A DNA stretch of 64,000 nt, taken from the NCBI GenBank assembly GCA_037367405.1, contig JAZKJV010001865.1, positions 1,054,001-1,118,000 on the forward strand, read 5' to 3'. Of the stretch, positions 46,667 through 59,573 are shown piece after piece (position 1 is the stretch's first letter; each line of letters starts with the position of its first letter). The notes beneath the pieces are model-generated. The model did no database searches and was not told the origin of the DNA. It saw only the letters and a program-made list of their open reading frames with translations. The position numbers were made by a program, and so were the translations under genes. Source of the stretch: Ottelia alismoides. Lineage: Eukaryota; Streptophyta; Magnoliopsida; Alismatales; Hydrocharitaceae.

Positions 46667-48360
46667 ACCTCATTGCTACTGCATCGGGTTGGGTACAATG
46701 GCCACAAATGTATGACTTCCGATGTTTCCACTGGTTTGTGTCTCATGCCGGCAAATATAGCCCTCTACCACTTCAACTAAGTTGAGCAAAGTGCAAGGTG
46801 AGTCATGCATTGGTTTCGAAATATTCTACTTAGGCAGTCAAGATGACATTTAACTAAGTCTTGTGGTCTAAAATAATTTTGTCTAGCAGTCCAGAAGTGC
46901 CTCAATTTATAGTTCTCTTATGTGATTAAATAGAGTAAGGTCAAACCAAGCTCTAATCTCAGGATTTTAGTTAGATGCGTTCAATTGTTACAACCAATCC
47001 AAAAAGTGCAAATGTCTTATACAATTCAGAAAATATTTTTGTCATGCAATTTTCTGGTTTTGAACTTTTGTATGGATTTTTTAAAAGGTTTTGCAAAATT
47101 TTCTGTAGTTTTTAAAACATTTTGCAAATTTTTTTAGAATTTTGATTTTGAAAAATTGTAGTAATTTTTCAAAAAACATTTTGGCAGATGATTCATGCAG
47201 ATATTCACATAGGAGTGCATCTTTTCATTTATAAGAATTTAGGTTGAGGAATTTACAGCCTGTATGTATAAGATTTGTAAATAATTTCTATAGACCTCAA
47301 ATTAATTTGCAAAGATTTTGACAAATATTTTGAAAGTTTATTTTTGAAGAAGAATTTTACAAATAATTCTTGCAAACATTTACAAAATTTGGAAATCATT
47401 TTGCTGTGATTTTTCAAACAATATGTATAAATTTTTCAAACTATTTTTGCAACCATTTTCCAAATCATTTTCAAGTAGATTTTCAAAGCATTTTCTTTCA
47501 AAAAAAGCAAATAAATTTTTAAAAACTGAACGTTTTTACAAACGTTGAAAATATTTTACAAAAATATTTTCGAAACAGTTTTCAAAAGTATTTTCAAAGA
47601 GATTCTCCAACCATTTTTCAAACATTTTGCAAAATGCTTTTAACCAATTTATTAATAAGTATAGACAAAGAATTTTATTGTGTGTTTTAATTATTAGTTA
47701 GCTATATTGTTTTCAAAATACAATAGTATGAGTTATGCCTAAAGTATATACAAGGTATATACGACCCCTATACATAGTTTGAGTTATGCCCTCATAGGTC
47801 AGAGAGACAAAGAGAAGACATAACTCGCACTGAGTATAGAAGAGCCAATACTGCAACGACTGAAGAATAATGAAAGAATGAAGTATGAGAAGTCAATCAC
47901 CCCCCTATACGTAGAATCAATTAATCCTAAGTATAGCAGATAATGATCTACTTATATGGAGTGTTGAGGGTGGTAATGAACATATCATAACTCAGTTTGT
48001 CTCCCCATATACTTAGGGTGAGATTTCCCTGTATAGACAAAAATATCAACGGGATAGGAGACAGTTAAGGGGATCAAGAAAAAGAAACTATGTTGGGAGA
48101 ATGTACGCATCACTCCCTATATACTTAGGTTTAAAAAGGCCTAATTAAAGGCAACATTAGGAATGATGAAACAGGATAAATAAAGAACACTCGACTCGTC
48201 CAACCCCCCCCCCCCATACATAGGACAAAGCACATCCTAAGCAAGGCAAACATACAGAACGAGGTGGATGATTGGTACGGTAGATGGAAGTAAATAAACG
48301 AAAGCGAATATACAAAGTGGATGATGTACAAAGATCTAGAAGGTAGAAAGCATACCTTCT
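46667..48360 (-). other. 3' untranslated region of G with polypurine-like cassettes
   Basis: Matches the 3' UTR at the right end of the window (46667-46850 against about 63745-64000) and F's. The central part (47000-47650) is a run of low-complexity TTTTGCAAA/TTTTCAAA-type repeats. Between 47890 and 48225, four blocks about 100-110 bp apart each carry a C-rich tract followed by ATA on the plus strand (47899, 48003, 48115, 48203; the last has a run of 12 C). No frame is coding. Confidence 0.65.
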
Positions 48361-48369
48361 TCTATGACC

Positions 48370-49260
48370 ACTGTGGAATGGATCTAACAAGTCATATTAG
48401 ACTCATCATCTGACTAAACCTAATCAGGATCAACACGGCATAGATCCTCAGCAGTCTCAAAGCAAAAAGTCACAAACTGGTCAGTGGAAATATTGTATCA
48501 GTTTCGGCCTGAGAAGTCTCAAGAATATCAAAATGAAAAGGTACAAACTCATCAATGGAGGTAGTGTGGTCAGGTTCATCATGTGAAGCCTATCCTAAGC
48601 CTGCCTTATGCACTAAGGTGTCTTTGGTGTAAATACCCTAGATGTCATCAATACATTGTCGTGCACAGGAAGAGGGAGCTTCGAGGTCTATGCTATCTGA
48701 GTCTTCCCCCTTGAAGAGCAATACTCGGGTCTCAACGTCATCAATGATAAAGCAAACCTCTCTGATATCAATAGATAGCCCATAGTACTCAGGGTCGGTT
48801 GACATGGGTACACTCTCATCAGATGTGGATCTCTGGTATGCGGTGGGTGCAGTGATCAAGACACTCTCGCTATCAGAACAAAAGTGTATCTCTCCATATC
48901 CATAATCAATAACAACTCTCACGGAGGTGAGAAAGGGTCATCCTAGGAAGATTGGAGATTGCTCCACGGGGGAGGAGGTCTCCATGATAAATACAACGAA
49001 ATCAACAATGAAGTTTGTGCCATGGATATGAATGATGACATTCTCAAGAATACCCTTTGGCCTCTTTATTGATGCATCAGTGAATTGACATGTCATATTG
49101 GTTTCTTAGAGAGGCCCAAGATGAAGAGATTGTACCAAAGAGAAGGGTATTATATTAATCGATGTGTCACCGTCAAGGTGAGTATGATCACAAGACGGGT
49201 CATAAATGGCACATCTCATGAGGGTGTACTAATTCCCCATTCTTATAGAGGGGACGATGG
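48370..49260 (-). pseudogene. Athila-type protease remnant of G
   Basis: Minus strand. Remnants read D-G-(D)-TSINIIPFSLV (active-site region near 49160), KRPKGILENVIIH, then VDFVVFIMET, then IFLG-stop-PFL where functional copies read ILGRPFL. The frame that follows, 48638-48922 (94 codons), starts at VVIDYGYGEIHF and runs into an acidic linker. RT, RNase H and integrase, which should follow, are absent; the sequence passes straight into 3' UTR. So G lost about 3 kb of pol. Confidence 0.72.
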
Positions 49261-50165
49261 CTGATGGTGTAGGTAGTGGCCATGGTGAGAATGTATCCCT
49301 AAGATCTGCTTCATTGCTTTCTTTTCTTGTGTGGGTGTGTAGATAATTGATTCATGGGCTTTTGAAGTGGGGCCTCAATAATTTCATGAATAATTGTCAC
49401 CACTTCGTGGAGAGTCAACATTTCTTTAAAATTTTCTATCTCTTACATAAAAAGAAAGAGATCAGAATCATCATCTACACAAGGATGACTAAGATCAGTC
49501 TATATAGTGTCATCCTTGTGGTAAAATATGGTAAATGTGGTGAATGTGTGTGCGGGTTTGGGATCTGGCACTGGTGCCCTCTCCTTACAAGCTGACTTGG
49601 CTAGGTGTCTCCTAGAATCTTTTTGTGTTTTTATGTTTTTCTCATTTTTTTTGTATTTTGAAAGATTACAAGCTCTTATGGGTGTCTTATAGTTAATCCA
49701 TGGCATATGAAATTGAAGCATCGTTATAGCTCTTATTTATACTAGATAGGTCCTCTATCCTTTGCTTCATTTGCTCCACTAACCAGGTCACGTACTCAAG
49801 TGTGGTATCTATAATAGGTGACTCAAACAACTCAGTTTTGGGTGGTGAGATGGTGGGTAATGTGACGGTGGTGGTGGATAAAAATCAAAATTCAATGCTT
49901 GAGACTATGGATGAGGCAGATATGTATAAAAAGGGAAATCAAGAGAAAAGTCCTCTTGATAAAATGGATCTGTGATGTCCTGATAAAATGCATCCAAGAA
50001 ATCAAGAACAATGTCAGAAGGATCCATGAAGTCCAGATAAAAATAACTCCAATCAACCATCATCAAAACAAAAGACGGGGATCGTGAGATCACAATGGTC
50101 AAGTCAAGATATGTAAGAAAAAGGTGCAAATAAACACAAATATAAATAAACATTCCCCTCAATTC
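49261..50165 (-). pseudogene. Decayed gag/linker region of G
   Basis: Lies between protease and leader, where gag should be. Open stretches are short (49905-50162 is 85 codons), and neither the gag domain nor VTLRSGR is readable. It is placed by position only. Confidence 0.4.
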
Positions 50166-51462
50166 ACGAACTAAACACAGTGATGGCTGTGAAAGTCTGG
50201 TCTTTTTATCTTGTCCAATTTTAGAGTTAGGTGAGAAAAAAATATTTATGAGGTCACATGTTCAGTCACTTAGAGTGGTCGTGCTCTAGTTGGCAGTGCA
50301 AACCTACCATAACATTGAAACCACTTCGTCTAATGTTTGAGGCGCGTGCTTCCAACAATAGTAGGGCCCAAGAGCCTACCCAAGATCTTAAGGCACAAGT
50401 CCAAGGATGGGGCTCTAATTCCTAGGTGTCCATGCCTCAGTCTAATATGCAACTTGTGTACAAGGAGGGGATTACTCTCCGTAAAACATGATTTGTCCTT
50501 TTTGATTTTAAGATCTAGTAATATTAACATTCCTATTTTTATTGGCTATCACTTTTTTGGATATTTTTGATAAGTGCACAAATCCTAATGAGGTGTTTAT
50601 TCCTTTAGTATCATATGATGGTCAAAATCAGAGGGAGAGAGTGAAAAAGCAATGCAAACAGAAATCAATGATGCATGCTAAGATAGAAATGCTCACCTAA
50701 CCTCCATCACTCTTCATACGCGATGCTATACAGAATTGAAACCTACTTAATATGCAATGCAAGTCAATGAATGTACCCTAGAACAAAACTTTCTATTAAC
50801 ATGAAGAACACGATCTAAATATCTAGACAAGAAACCAAGAGTCTAGTCCGGGAGTCTCCTTGGTGCCCACCACAATGGGTCCTACAAGCCTGTATGGATT
50901 CTCTCGTGGTGCGTCATTTTGAATCTAAATAATACAACATTTTAATTTCACTAGATTCAAGCACGAGATTATAGGTACATGCAATTCAGTTAGGGCCTTG
51001 GACATAATATATCAAGCAAAAAAGCCCTAAACTAGGTTTCAATCACATAAATCAAAATAAAAAGGAAGGCAAAAAACTCAAGATGCGTGAAACAAATAAA
51101 AGAAAAGTGATGAAAACGTGAAAAACACGACGAGGCCACCTAGTGAACAAGCACCCAAGCATTTGACCTCATGAAGTGTTAATGTCCAAGTCCAAAATTA
51201 TTACAATTTATTTTTATAAAAAGAAAAATAAAACAATCTCTCACTAAATAAGACAAAAAAGCTAGAGTGGCCGCTCTTTTGCCTTCTCTCTTTGCTTCCT
51301 TCTATTGCTCTCTTCTGGTCAGCTCGAGTTCGTCAACCTCCTAAGAAGTCGTCGTTGCCATCCAATACCTCACAAGAAAGATCAACAAGGAAATAAGTGA
51401 TTAGAATAATCAAAAAATTATAGAAAAATGCAAAAAAATAAAAGTGGAATAGTGTATAAAAG
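50166..51462 (-). other. 5' leader of G
   Basis: Homologous to the Gy1 leader (27300-28560) over several blocks, for example around 50640-50750. The Asp-tRNA primer site expected next to the LTR is not found; that edge is A-rich and altered. No coding. Confidence 0.65.
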
Positions 51463-54400
51463 TGTTACGATCCATTTCTCAAAGGAAAATGTGTCATTTG
51501 AAGTTCCAGAAAATAATCCAAGGGATTGTCTTGTGGTCCACACAAGGTGGGACAATGAAGTCGTTGTACTGACATCTCTCGAAGACCTTTGGTAAATTCA
51601 ACAATCAACCAACAATATAATGATGAAGCAATAAAAGCAAGAAATGTGGATCAAAATTTATTACAACTGAGAAATAAATGTGTATAGTTGACAATTAGTT
51701 TGGGTGTCAAACATAGGGAGACAATTGGTGTTTCCTATTAATTATAAATAAAAAATGAATAATTAATATAGATATGATTACAATATTCATTAAATTATTC
51801 AATTATTTTTTTTATCGTTTTTATTTTTAATTATCTTTTTTATAATTATATTTTTATTTTATATTTTTACATTTTTATGTTTATAAATTTTTATTTTATT
51901 TTTATAAATTGTTAATGTTTAATTTCCTTTTATTTTTAAGCATATATAACTATATATATGTAATATGTATAATATAAATGATAAAATATATAATAAATAA
52001 ACAAAAATCGGAAATTATAAATAAGAACAACCCTTTTATTTTTTACGGGTTTAAAAATATTTATAAAGTAAATATAATAATTACTAATAATAATACTGAT
52101 ATATCACTATATATAAATATATAATACAATATACAATAATATATTTATAAATAGAGATATAAAAATCAAAATTCACCAAATAATATATTTATGTGTTTTT
52201 AATATTTTCTAATGTTTTTGGTAATTTTTAGATATTTTTAAAGTCTAAAATATACAAATCATGGACTATTTAAATTAACCAATTTTTTTTAGATATAAAA
52301 ATACTATATAAATTCAATATTTTTCAAAATAAATTTTAATATGTAATAATTCCTATATATAATAGTATACAATAAAAATTAATATTTTAAGAATTTTTGA
52401 AGATTATTTTTATAATTCTTATATGGATTTTAAATCTTTTTAATTTTTAGTGATTTTATTTTTCTTTTTTAGAGATTTTTGGTCTAGATGTACAAAAATA
52501 TAATAATAAAGAATACTTTTTTGGATGTTTTAATATAGGTTTTTTATTTTTTTGATTTTTTTAAAGTTAAATAGGGAATTAAATGGCTCTAAAATATTTC
52601 TAATAAATAATAAATGTTTGCAAAATGGCAATTAAAAATTGTAGCGTGAATAATCAACCAATCATGAACTGAAATATATTTATTGAGAATTTTTAGAGCA
52701 AAAGTACTATTTAAAATAAAAATAAATGCAACAATTAAATTAAAGACATTGGGCACAATGCAAAATTACCGAGAATAATCTACTTAAATTTAGAGTTTTA
52801 ATATTAAATTCTAATCACAAAAATCTACCATGGTATATATGCAAAATGGCTTGCTCACGTGGGAGATCATGTGAGTCAAGCAAGTAAAGGACCTAAATGT
52901 AATATGTTGATAGTTCAAGGGTCTCCTTGTAAATTTACAATAAATATTAAACTATTTTAAATAATTATAGGTTTGAACGGAGATAAAACAAAATGTAGGG
53001 GTATATATGCAATTACCCCCAAAATGTGCCCAATCATGCGACTCTCGTTCTTCACTTGGACACATGTCACCTTCTAACCATGCCATGACACTTCATCTTC
53101 GAAGCCTGAGGTTATATCTCAGATGAGATCCTACCGTCACCGGTGCTTCAGATCGAACGTCTCCTACTCCATTTGGAACTCCGTTCTTGATCGAACGATA
53201 GGGGATGGGGCGAGAAGAACTGAAGATGAACTCGCCACTAGCAAGCTTGGATCCAATGTAACTTGCATCTCTGGTCACCTAGAGCCCTGTCGAGGGGTCC
53301 GCACACTCCTGTCAGCATCCCACACCTCCCAACACCTTCAGAAGGGTCCAGAGCCCGTTGAATGGTCTCGGGAGCTCAAGGGTTCAGATGAGAAACTGGG
53401 GGATCGTTCTTGGTTTGATTAGCCCTCAAATTGGTCTTGCTGGAGCATAACTTGCAAATAAGTGAAAGTGGAGCTCTAACGAAGCGGACCGAGTAGTTAT
53501 TGGTGGAAATCGAGTTGAAAATGGAGGATGCTATGAGGTCCGATGATTTGTGGTGGAGAGGACCTCGATGCCCCAGATTTGAGAAAGATATGGGATGATT
53601 GCTAATGCAAATGGTGTATAAGAGGAGGGGAAAGGAAGTGGGTTGTTTTTAGGAGTCAAAACATGGGGTATAACGATGGAGACGACGACCGGTAAAAAAT
53701 GCAAAAAGGCCAACAACCTAAGAATGGCCAAAAATAATATAACTAGGCAATAAAGGCATGAAATGAAATGCAGAAATGAAAGACCATAGGTAAAATTACA
53801 TAAAAATTAAGGAACGAACCTCGACTTGGATGGAGTCCAAGGAGATGAACTGTTTGGAGAGATGCCCCGGCAATAGCTAGGAAGCACATTCTACGTTTCT
53901 CCTCCTCAATACGAAGCACGACAATCAACTCTTGTCACGAGATGCATCACAATGGAGGTGCTCTAAGGGACTACGAACGACTAAAAGGTGAACCAACCTC
54001 AAACTGAGGTGAAGATGGATATTTTGTACACGCGAATGATGGGGGGACTTCGTCTATGGTTAGTGGGTGTATCGAGGATGTTTGTCCCTAGGCGAGGTGT
54101 CGGCGAGGATCATGGATGAATAGATATGAAAACTCATGAAGTAGGTATTAGGCCTCCAGTCATGTATCATGGCAAAAAAAATGATAAGGGAGGGGTGCAG
54201 CTACTCTAATACATCTAGGTCTGGGGTCAAAGGAGTTGACCCCAAGACAATGGAAAAAGGCCTCCCATTGGTTCAATTGGACTGTTAGGAGATAAAAAGG
54301 AAATAAATCTTTATTAAATTACTTTGAAAAAATAAATGATTTTATCAATTTTACTTTTACATAAAAATTATTTATTATTATTGTAGTATTTTATTATGAA

Positions 54401-55423
54401 ATTTATTTATTTTTCAAGTTAGTGTAATATAGGTTACTTTTTACAAGTATAAATATAGGTATATTTTTGTAAATAATATGTATTTCATTTTATTTTGCAT
54501 TTTAAAATCTATTATTTTTCTCACATAATTTATATATTTATAACTTGTTTAAATACACATAAGTATATTTATGGTATTTTTTCAAAGTCATTTGTACAAT
54601 TAAATAAATATGTATAGTTATTATGTAGGTGTATATTTGTAATTTATCTATGTATTTTAATATACTATTTTATTTCATTGTATTTTTTATGGTTTTAATT
54701 TATTATTAATGTATGCATTTACTATTAATAATATTTAAAAAATTTACAAATATAAAATTGTAAAAAATGTAAATAATAAAAAAAATGAATATTTTATTCA
54801 AGTATAATGTACGATAGGGGTCCAAAACCTATTTTTATATCTTAGCTACAAATTAAATGAAAATACATTCATTAAATAGCTTAGAAAAAGCTATATAAAG
54901 TAAAGGTAATTTTTTAAATTTTGATTCATGTGAAGGAGATACAGGTCTGTGAAGTTGGGACTTTGGATTTTTATTCTGAGTGTAGAATGCACAATATACA
55001 TTATTTTTGTGTGAAATAAATTTTGGTTTTTTCTATATATTTTTTCCCTACAAGTTTCATGTAAAGTTTGATAATTTTACTTTTATGTAATAAAGAATAA
55101 AATAAATCCCCAAATTAGGCTTTTTGATTCGTTAAGAATCAGAGTATCTCGTATTTATTTGCCCCTATCTCCCCCAACTTTATTCCTTGGCAACGCAGTC
55201 ATCATTATGCTTAGGTCTCAGGGTTTAAGGTCATTCAATACCTATGGTATTTCAATTTTTTGTTTAAATGATTATTTTATTTTGGCTTTAAATACATTAT
55301 TATATACAATATTTACACAATACTTACTAAATGTTATTTTATGCAAAATAAAGTTATTTACATGCATTTAGCAAGGGTTTGAAGGACAAAATGAATAAAT
55401 AAAAGTGATGAAAAGGAGATTCA
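51463..55423 (-). repeat. Athila-type element G, 5' LTR
   Basis: About 3.9 kb. The start near 51463 (TGTTACGATCC) is approximate and the right end (GATTCA at 55423) is clearer. The first 1.4 kb (51720-52900) is extremely AT-rich. 53030-54260 is the GC-richer promoter/R/U5 block. 54290-55423 is AT-rich U3, collinear with 45530-46666. The frames inside are not conserved between copies. Confidence 0.72.
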
Positions 55424-56221
55424 TAACCATATTGCGCATATTCATCTAATCATGGTCATTATCTATGAAATGATGGAGAACTTATATAATTTGCCCTTGT
55501 ATATTCCAAAACATTAAGCTCGCTTCCAGAAGAATATATATTTGTATTTAGATACCTAACCAAGGACCCAAGTGTGAATAGTTCAATTTTTTATTGCAAT
55601 TAGTTCCCTTACAAGATATTTAATTGAAAGAAAGCCATTTCATTTTTCTTGTAATTTTTTACATCTATTTTGACATAGGACTACTTTTGACATTGTTGGA
55701 CATTTTGGGCACTATTATATCCTCGTAGTATTTTTTACATTTTATTTTTGCTTCAAATTTTATGTATTTTTCTATCACATTTTTCTTGTATTTTAATATT
55801 TGATTATCGAGCCGTTTCAATTTCTTTTTGACTACTTCTTGACCGCGTTGCTTGAGCAATTTCTTTACTATATAGTAACATCTATATACTTTACATTTCA
55901 CGTACTATATTGTAGATAAATTAATTGCAAAATAACCCTTTTGAAAATTAAATAAACATTGAAAACAAAATTATATATTAAAGATTAAAAGCTAAAATCA
56001 AAAAAGAGTTTTCTCATTGAAGAAGAGAAAAAAAGAAAGATAAATAATCACAAATTATTTTCTTACCCGAAAAATTCAAGTTTGTCTTTCTGCTTCCTTA
56101 TGTTCGGCCAGGGAACACTTACCTTGATAAATAAAGATAGTGAAACAAACATCGTTTTTCTTTCGTAGTTGTTTTTTAAATTTTTGTTCGATTAATTTGG
56201 GTTTTGTTTCGAGTGGTTTTC
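55424..56221. other. Unassigned AT-rich stretch between G and F
   Basis: About 0.8 kb just left of F's polypurine tract, where F's 3' LTR should begin. It holds a degraded copy (55541-55585) of the palindrome seen at 33393 and 33994. It may be a remnant of F's LTR or a small separate insertion. No coding. Confidence 0.4.
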
Positions 56222-56223
56222 TA

Positions 56224-56240
56224 CCCCCCCATACTTAAAC
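56224..56240 (-). other. Polypurine tract of element F
   Basis: On the minus strand it reads GTTTAAGTATGGGGGGG, preceded by GACGAGCAAA. This is the canonical end of an Athila internal region and matches E at 63072-63090. Confidence 0.8.
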
Positions 56241-58295
56241 TTTGCTCGTCCCTTTGCAAGCACTTTTTTAAAAAATAGGGGAAAAATAAAGAAAGTTATA
56301 ATGATTTTGGTTTCCTAAATCAATTCATGAGAATAGATAAAGGACAGAGCTTGGTCGGGCCTAAAACATGCATTTTGTTGGTTCCTTAACTGGATTTTAA
56401 TCTCAACAGTCCTCACATTCCACAAATCCTTATTTAGGTTCACATCAACAACGAACTCAGATCAATTAATCCATATTGCTAACTCTATCAACCATGAAAT
56501 CAATTTGTACTGTGTGTAAATTGTGTTAGTTGTTCCTGCTTATTGAAGAGAAGAAACCTCCCATCCCAATAATATATTCCCGTTGGTTCCTCATCCAGCT
56601 ACTCTATCCTCGAGGAGAGGGGTATTTCCTTCTATGGTTAGGTCGTGCTATTTCCACAATCGAATAAAGTTATAATGTAGAAGAGTAATAAAAGAATTGG
56701 AGTGTGACTAGTGTAGTCGCATCTCCTTGTGAATCCCAGCTGATGTAGCTAAGTCTCCACTAAGATGTGCTTGCTTTTTGGAAGCGTGGACCACTGTGGT
56801 CATATTTGTAATTGGTGGCTTTTTTTTGGTAGACTTTGTAATATGGCTTGCACTGCATCAATCTTTGTCCCTCTACAGATATATCATCTTTTCAATCCAT
56901 ACATTTTTGAGGTCTTGGAAAAATAGGGCCAGTAGATCCTTTCCCAGTCCAAAGCTTTATTTCAACCCCACAACACCATGCAAGTCGAGCTAAGTGCAAA
57001 TTGTGAATTTCCAAAATCGGTTCACTATTGGAGATTTAAATAGATGAACCCAAGTGTTATACTTATACGAGTGTAAGTCAAATTCAAAACATGGTCTAAT
57101 GGCACCTAAAGATTTAAGTCATAAACCTGAAGAGTCTAAATTCTACTTCCTAACTAGGCTCCTCACAATGGAAGTCAACGACCATAATCAAGCTTCATCC
57201 TTCAGACTATTTCCAATATATAGTTTGAGAAATCAAATTTAATTTGAAAAGTGCTAATGCAAATGCAACCATGTTTTTGTGAAGTACATTTTTCTGAATT
57301 TTACTCATTTTTATGGATTTTAAATATTCTGTAGTTTTTATGAATTTTAGGACTTTGTATTTTTTATGTATTTTTGAATGTTTTTATAAACAAGCATATT
57401 TACAAGAATTTTTGAAGATAAATTACCAAAATTTTATTTGGTTTAAATAACTAATGCATTTTACAAGTTTTATATACAAAACATTTAAACGTTAAGTTAT
57501 TTGCATATATTTTAATAAATAGTATTTTAAATAAATATTAAACATATTATATAGCTATTTTAAATAATTTAAAGTAAGAAATTTAAATAAGAACTTTACA
57601 AATATTTTACTTATTTAAAAGGATTTTATAAATAATAAATAAGTATATTTTAAATTAACCCTTACCCACTTTTAAAGAATTCTATAGTTATAGAAAATAC
57701 ATAAAACTACGAGTTATGTACAAAAATATTTATAGAATATACATACATATACACACAAACATCCCCTATAATTAGCATGTGTTAAGTCCTCATAGAATCA
57801 AATGAGAAAAAGGAGGACATAACCTGTTCTAAGTAAAAGTCGGTGAAAAAGAATGAAAGAATAGAAATCAGTCGACCCCCCTATACTTTTGATCTGTCAT
57901 CGTAAGTATAGTGGAAGACAAAAGTGAGGTAATTGACGGCAAAGAATATACAAACAAAGGAACGAAAAAGAAAAAAAAAACGAAATCAATGTAATCACTC
58001 GGTCCCCCCATACCTACGATCAAGTATCCAAAGTATAGACAAGTGTGTGGCCAAAAATTAGGGACCAGTGATTGATGCAAAAGAAAGCAAAACAAAAGAT
58101 AAGTAAAAAGAACAAAATTGAAAATGCAAATCAATGGACAATCGAGCCCCCCATACTTCAGATCATGTATCTTAAGTTTAAAGATGAACAAAAATGGGTA
58201 CGATTGGGGACTACGAAGAATACACAAGTGGTGTACTTCGGAAAACTGAAAGGCTCACCAGTCTTTGTATAGGAAAAAATGATGTGGAAGAGTAG
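56241..58295 (-). other. 3' UTR of F with three polypurine-like cassettes
   Basis: About 2 kb between pol end and polypurine tract, where some Athila elements carry an env-like frame; none is readable here. At 57881, 58006 and 58143, three blocks 125-136 bp apart each contain CCCCCC(T)ATAC followed by GATC and a tail containing TC on the plus strand, mimicking the polypurine tract. The part at 56530-56780 matches the E 3' UTR at 63370-63560. Confidence 0.7.
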
Positions 58296-59573
58296 TCATG
58301 AGTCCTGTACAATGTAGATCACCTCAACTCGGGCTAGATGGTCAGTAGTCTCCACAAAGTGCTTCAGCATCCGCCCATTCACCACGAATGGTTCTACACT
58401 TGGTGACACATCTGATATAGCTATGCATCCATTGTCGTGCACCATTCTAACTATGTATGGTCCTTCCCATTTGTTTTTTAATTTGCCAAGAAAAGTTGTC
58501 AATCGTGCATTGAACAACTAGACTTTCTGACCACGGACAAAGATCTCGTGACGAGTGTGTCTATCGTGTCATTTCTTCACTTTGTCCTTATAAATGAGGG
58601 TGTTCTCGTATGACTTATTTTGAATCTCAACTAGCGCATTCAGATCTATATTTTTCTTGGTTCCTGCTCTCTGAATATCAAGTAAAACCTCTCTAATGGC
58701 TCGTTCAGATTTGTGCATTATCTCTATGGGAAAATGGCATGGCTTCCCATAAACAATTCTGAAAGGAGAAGTACCTAAAGGAGTCTTACATGTAATACAA
58801 TATAATTAAAGAACCTAGTATAGAATCTATGGCTAGTTATTCCTATCTAATCGTATTAATTTTTGAAGAATTGATTTCACCTCCCTATTTGAGACTTCAG
58901 CCATGTCGTTCATCTGTGGGTGGTAAGGAGAAGCTACTTTGTGATCGATGCCATAACTCTTCACTAGCTTTTTTGCCTCCTTTTTAATAAAGTGGCTACA
59001 CCTATCTGAAATAATAATACATGGAATACCGATTCGTCAAATAATATGTTCCCTTAGGAACCTTCACAATGTCTTGCTATGAGCAGTTCGTGCGAGTATA
59101 GAATCCACCATCTACTAACATAATCTACATCTAGAAGAATGAACTCAAAGCCACTACTCGAAGGGAATTGTCCCATAAAATCTATGCCACATGCATCAAA
59201 GATCTCGCTAATGATTACTTATTGCATTGGCATTGAATCTATGGCACTGACTGTCCCTATTGCTCTTTGACAATCTGGGCTACTCTTAACAAATGTGTAT
59301 GCATCTCTAGTAAGAATCGGCCACCAAAATTTGCTCTGGAGTACCATCTGTGTTGTCCTCTTCCCTAAATGATGTCCCCATGTCTCTAAGGAATGGAACA
59401 AGGTGAGGACACTATTGTATTCTTCTTGAGGAATACATCTCTTGTAGACACAATCTGGTCCCTCACGAAAAAGAATAGGGCCCTCCCAGTGGTAGTATGA
59501 TGTCCCAGAAACTAGCTTGTCGACGTGGTCCTTCGGACAACCTTGTGGATAACTAGAAAGTTAACTATATCTG
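58296..59573 (-). pseudogene. pol: Athila-type integrase and pol C-terminus of F
   Basis: Minus strand. From the right: a VNFL-like block at about 59560, a zinc-binding HHCC region (59219-59401: GHHLGKRTTQMVLQ, FWWPIL, then CQR with the first Cys lost), GIDFMGQFP (first catalytic Asp) near 59180, a second Asp block near 59000, AEVSNREIK (catalytic Glu) near 58890, and the C-terminal GKLKNKWEGPYIV and VNGRMLKHFVE at 58296-58517. That last block is the normal pol end, which the plus-strand copy at 24390 lacks. Stops and shifts abound. The upstream RT is displaced by E's LTR. Confidence 0.82.

Noticed and set aside
47000..47650. Satellite-like array of TTTTCAAA motifs
   Set aside because: Irregular low-complexity sequence without a fixed period, inside the 3' UTR of G.
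57870..58170. CRISPR-like repeat spacing
   Set aside because: Three degenerate polypurine-like motifs in a plant retroelement; no conserved palindromic repeat, no cas genes.
56241..58295. Possible env-like gene between pol and LTR of F
   Set aside because: Some Athila elements have one, but no frame, signal peptide or membrane segment is readable here.
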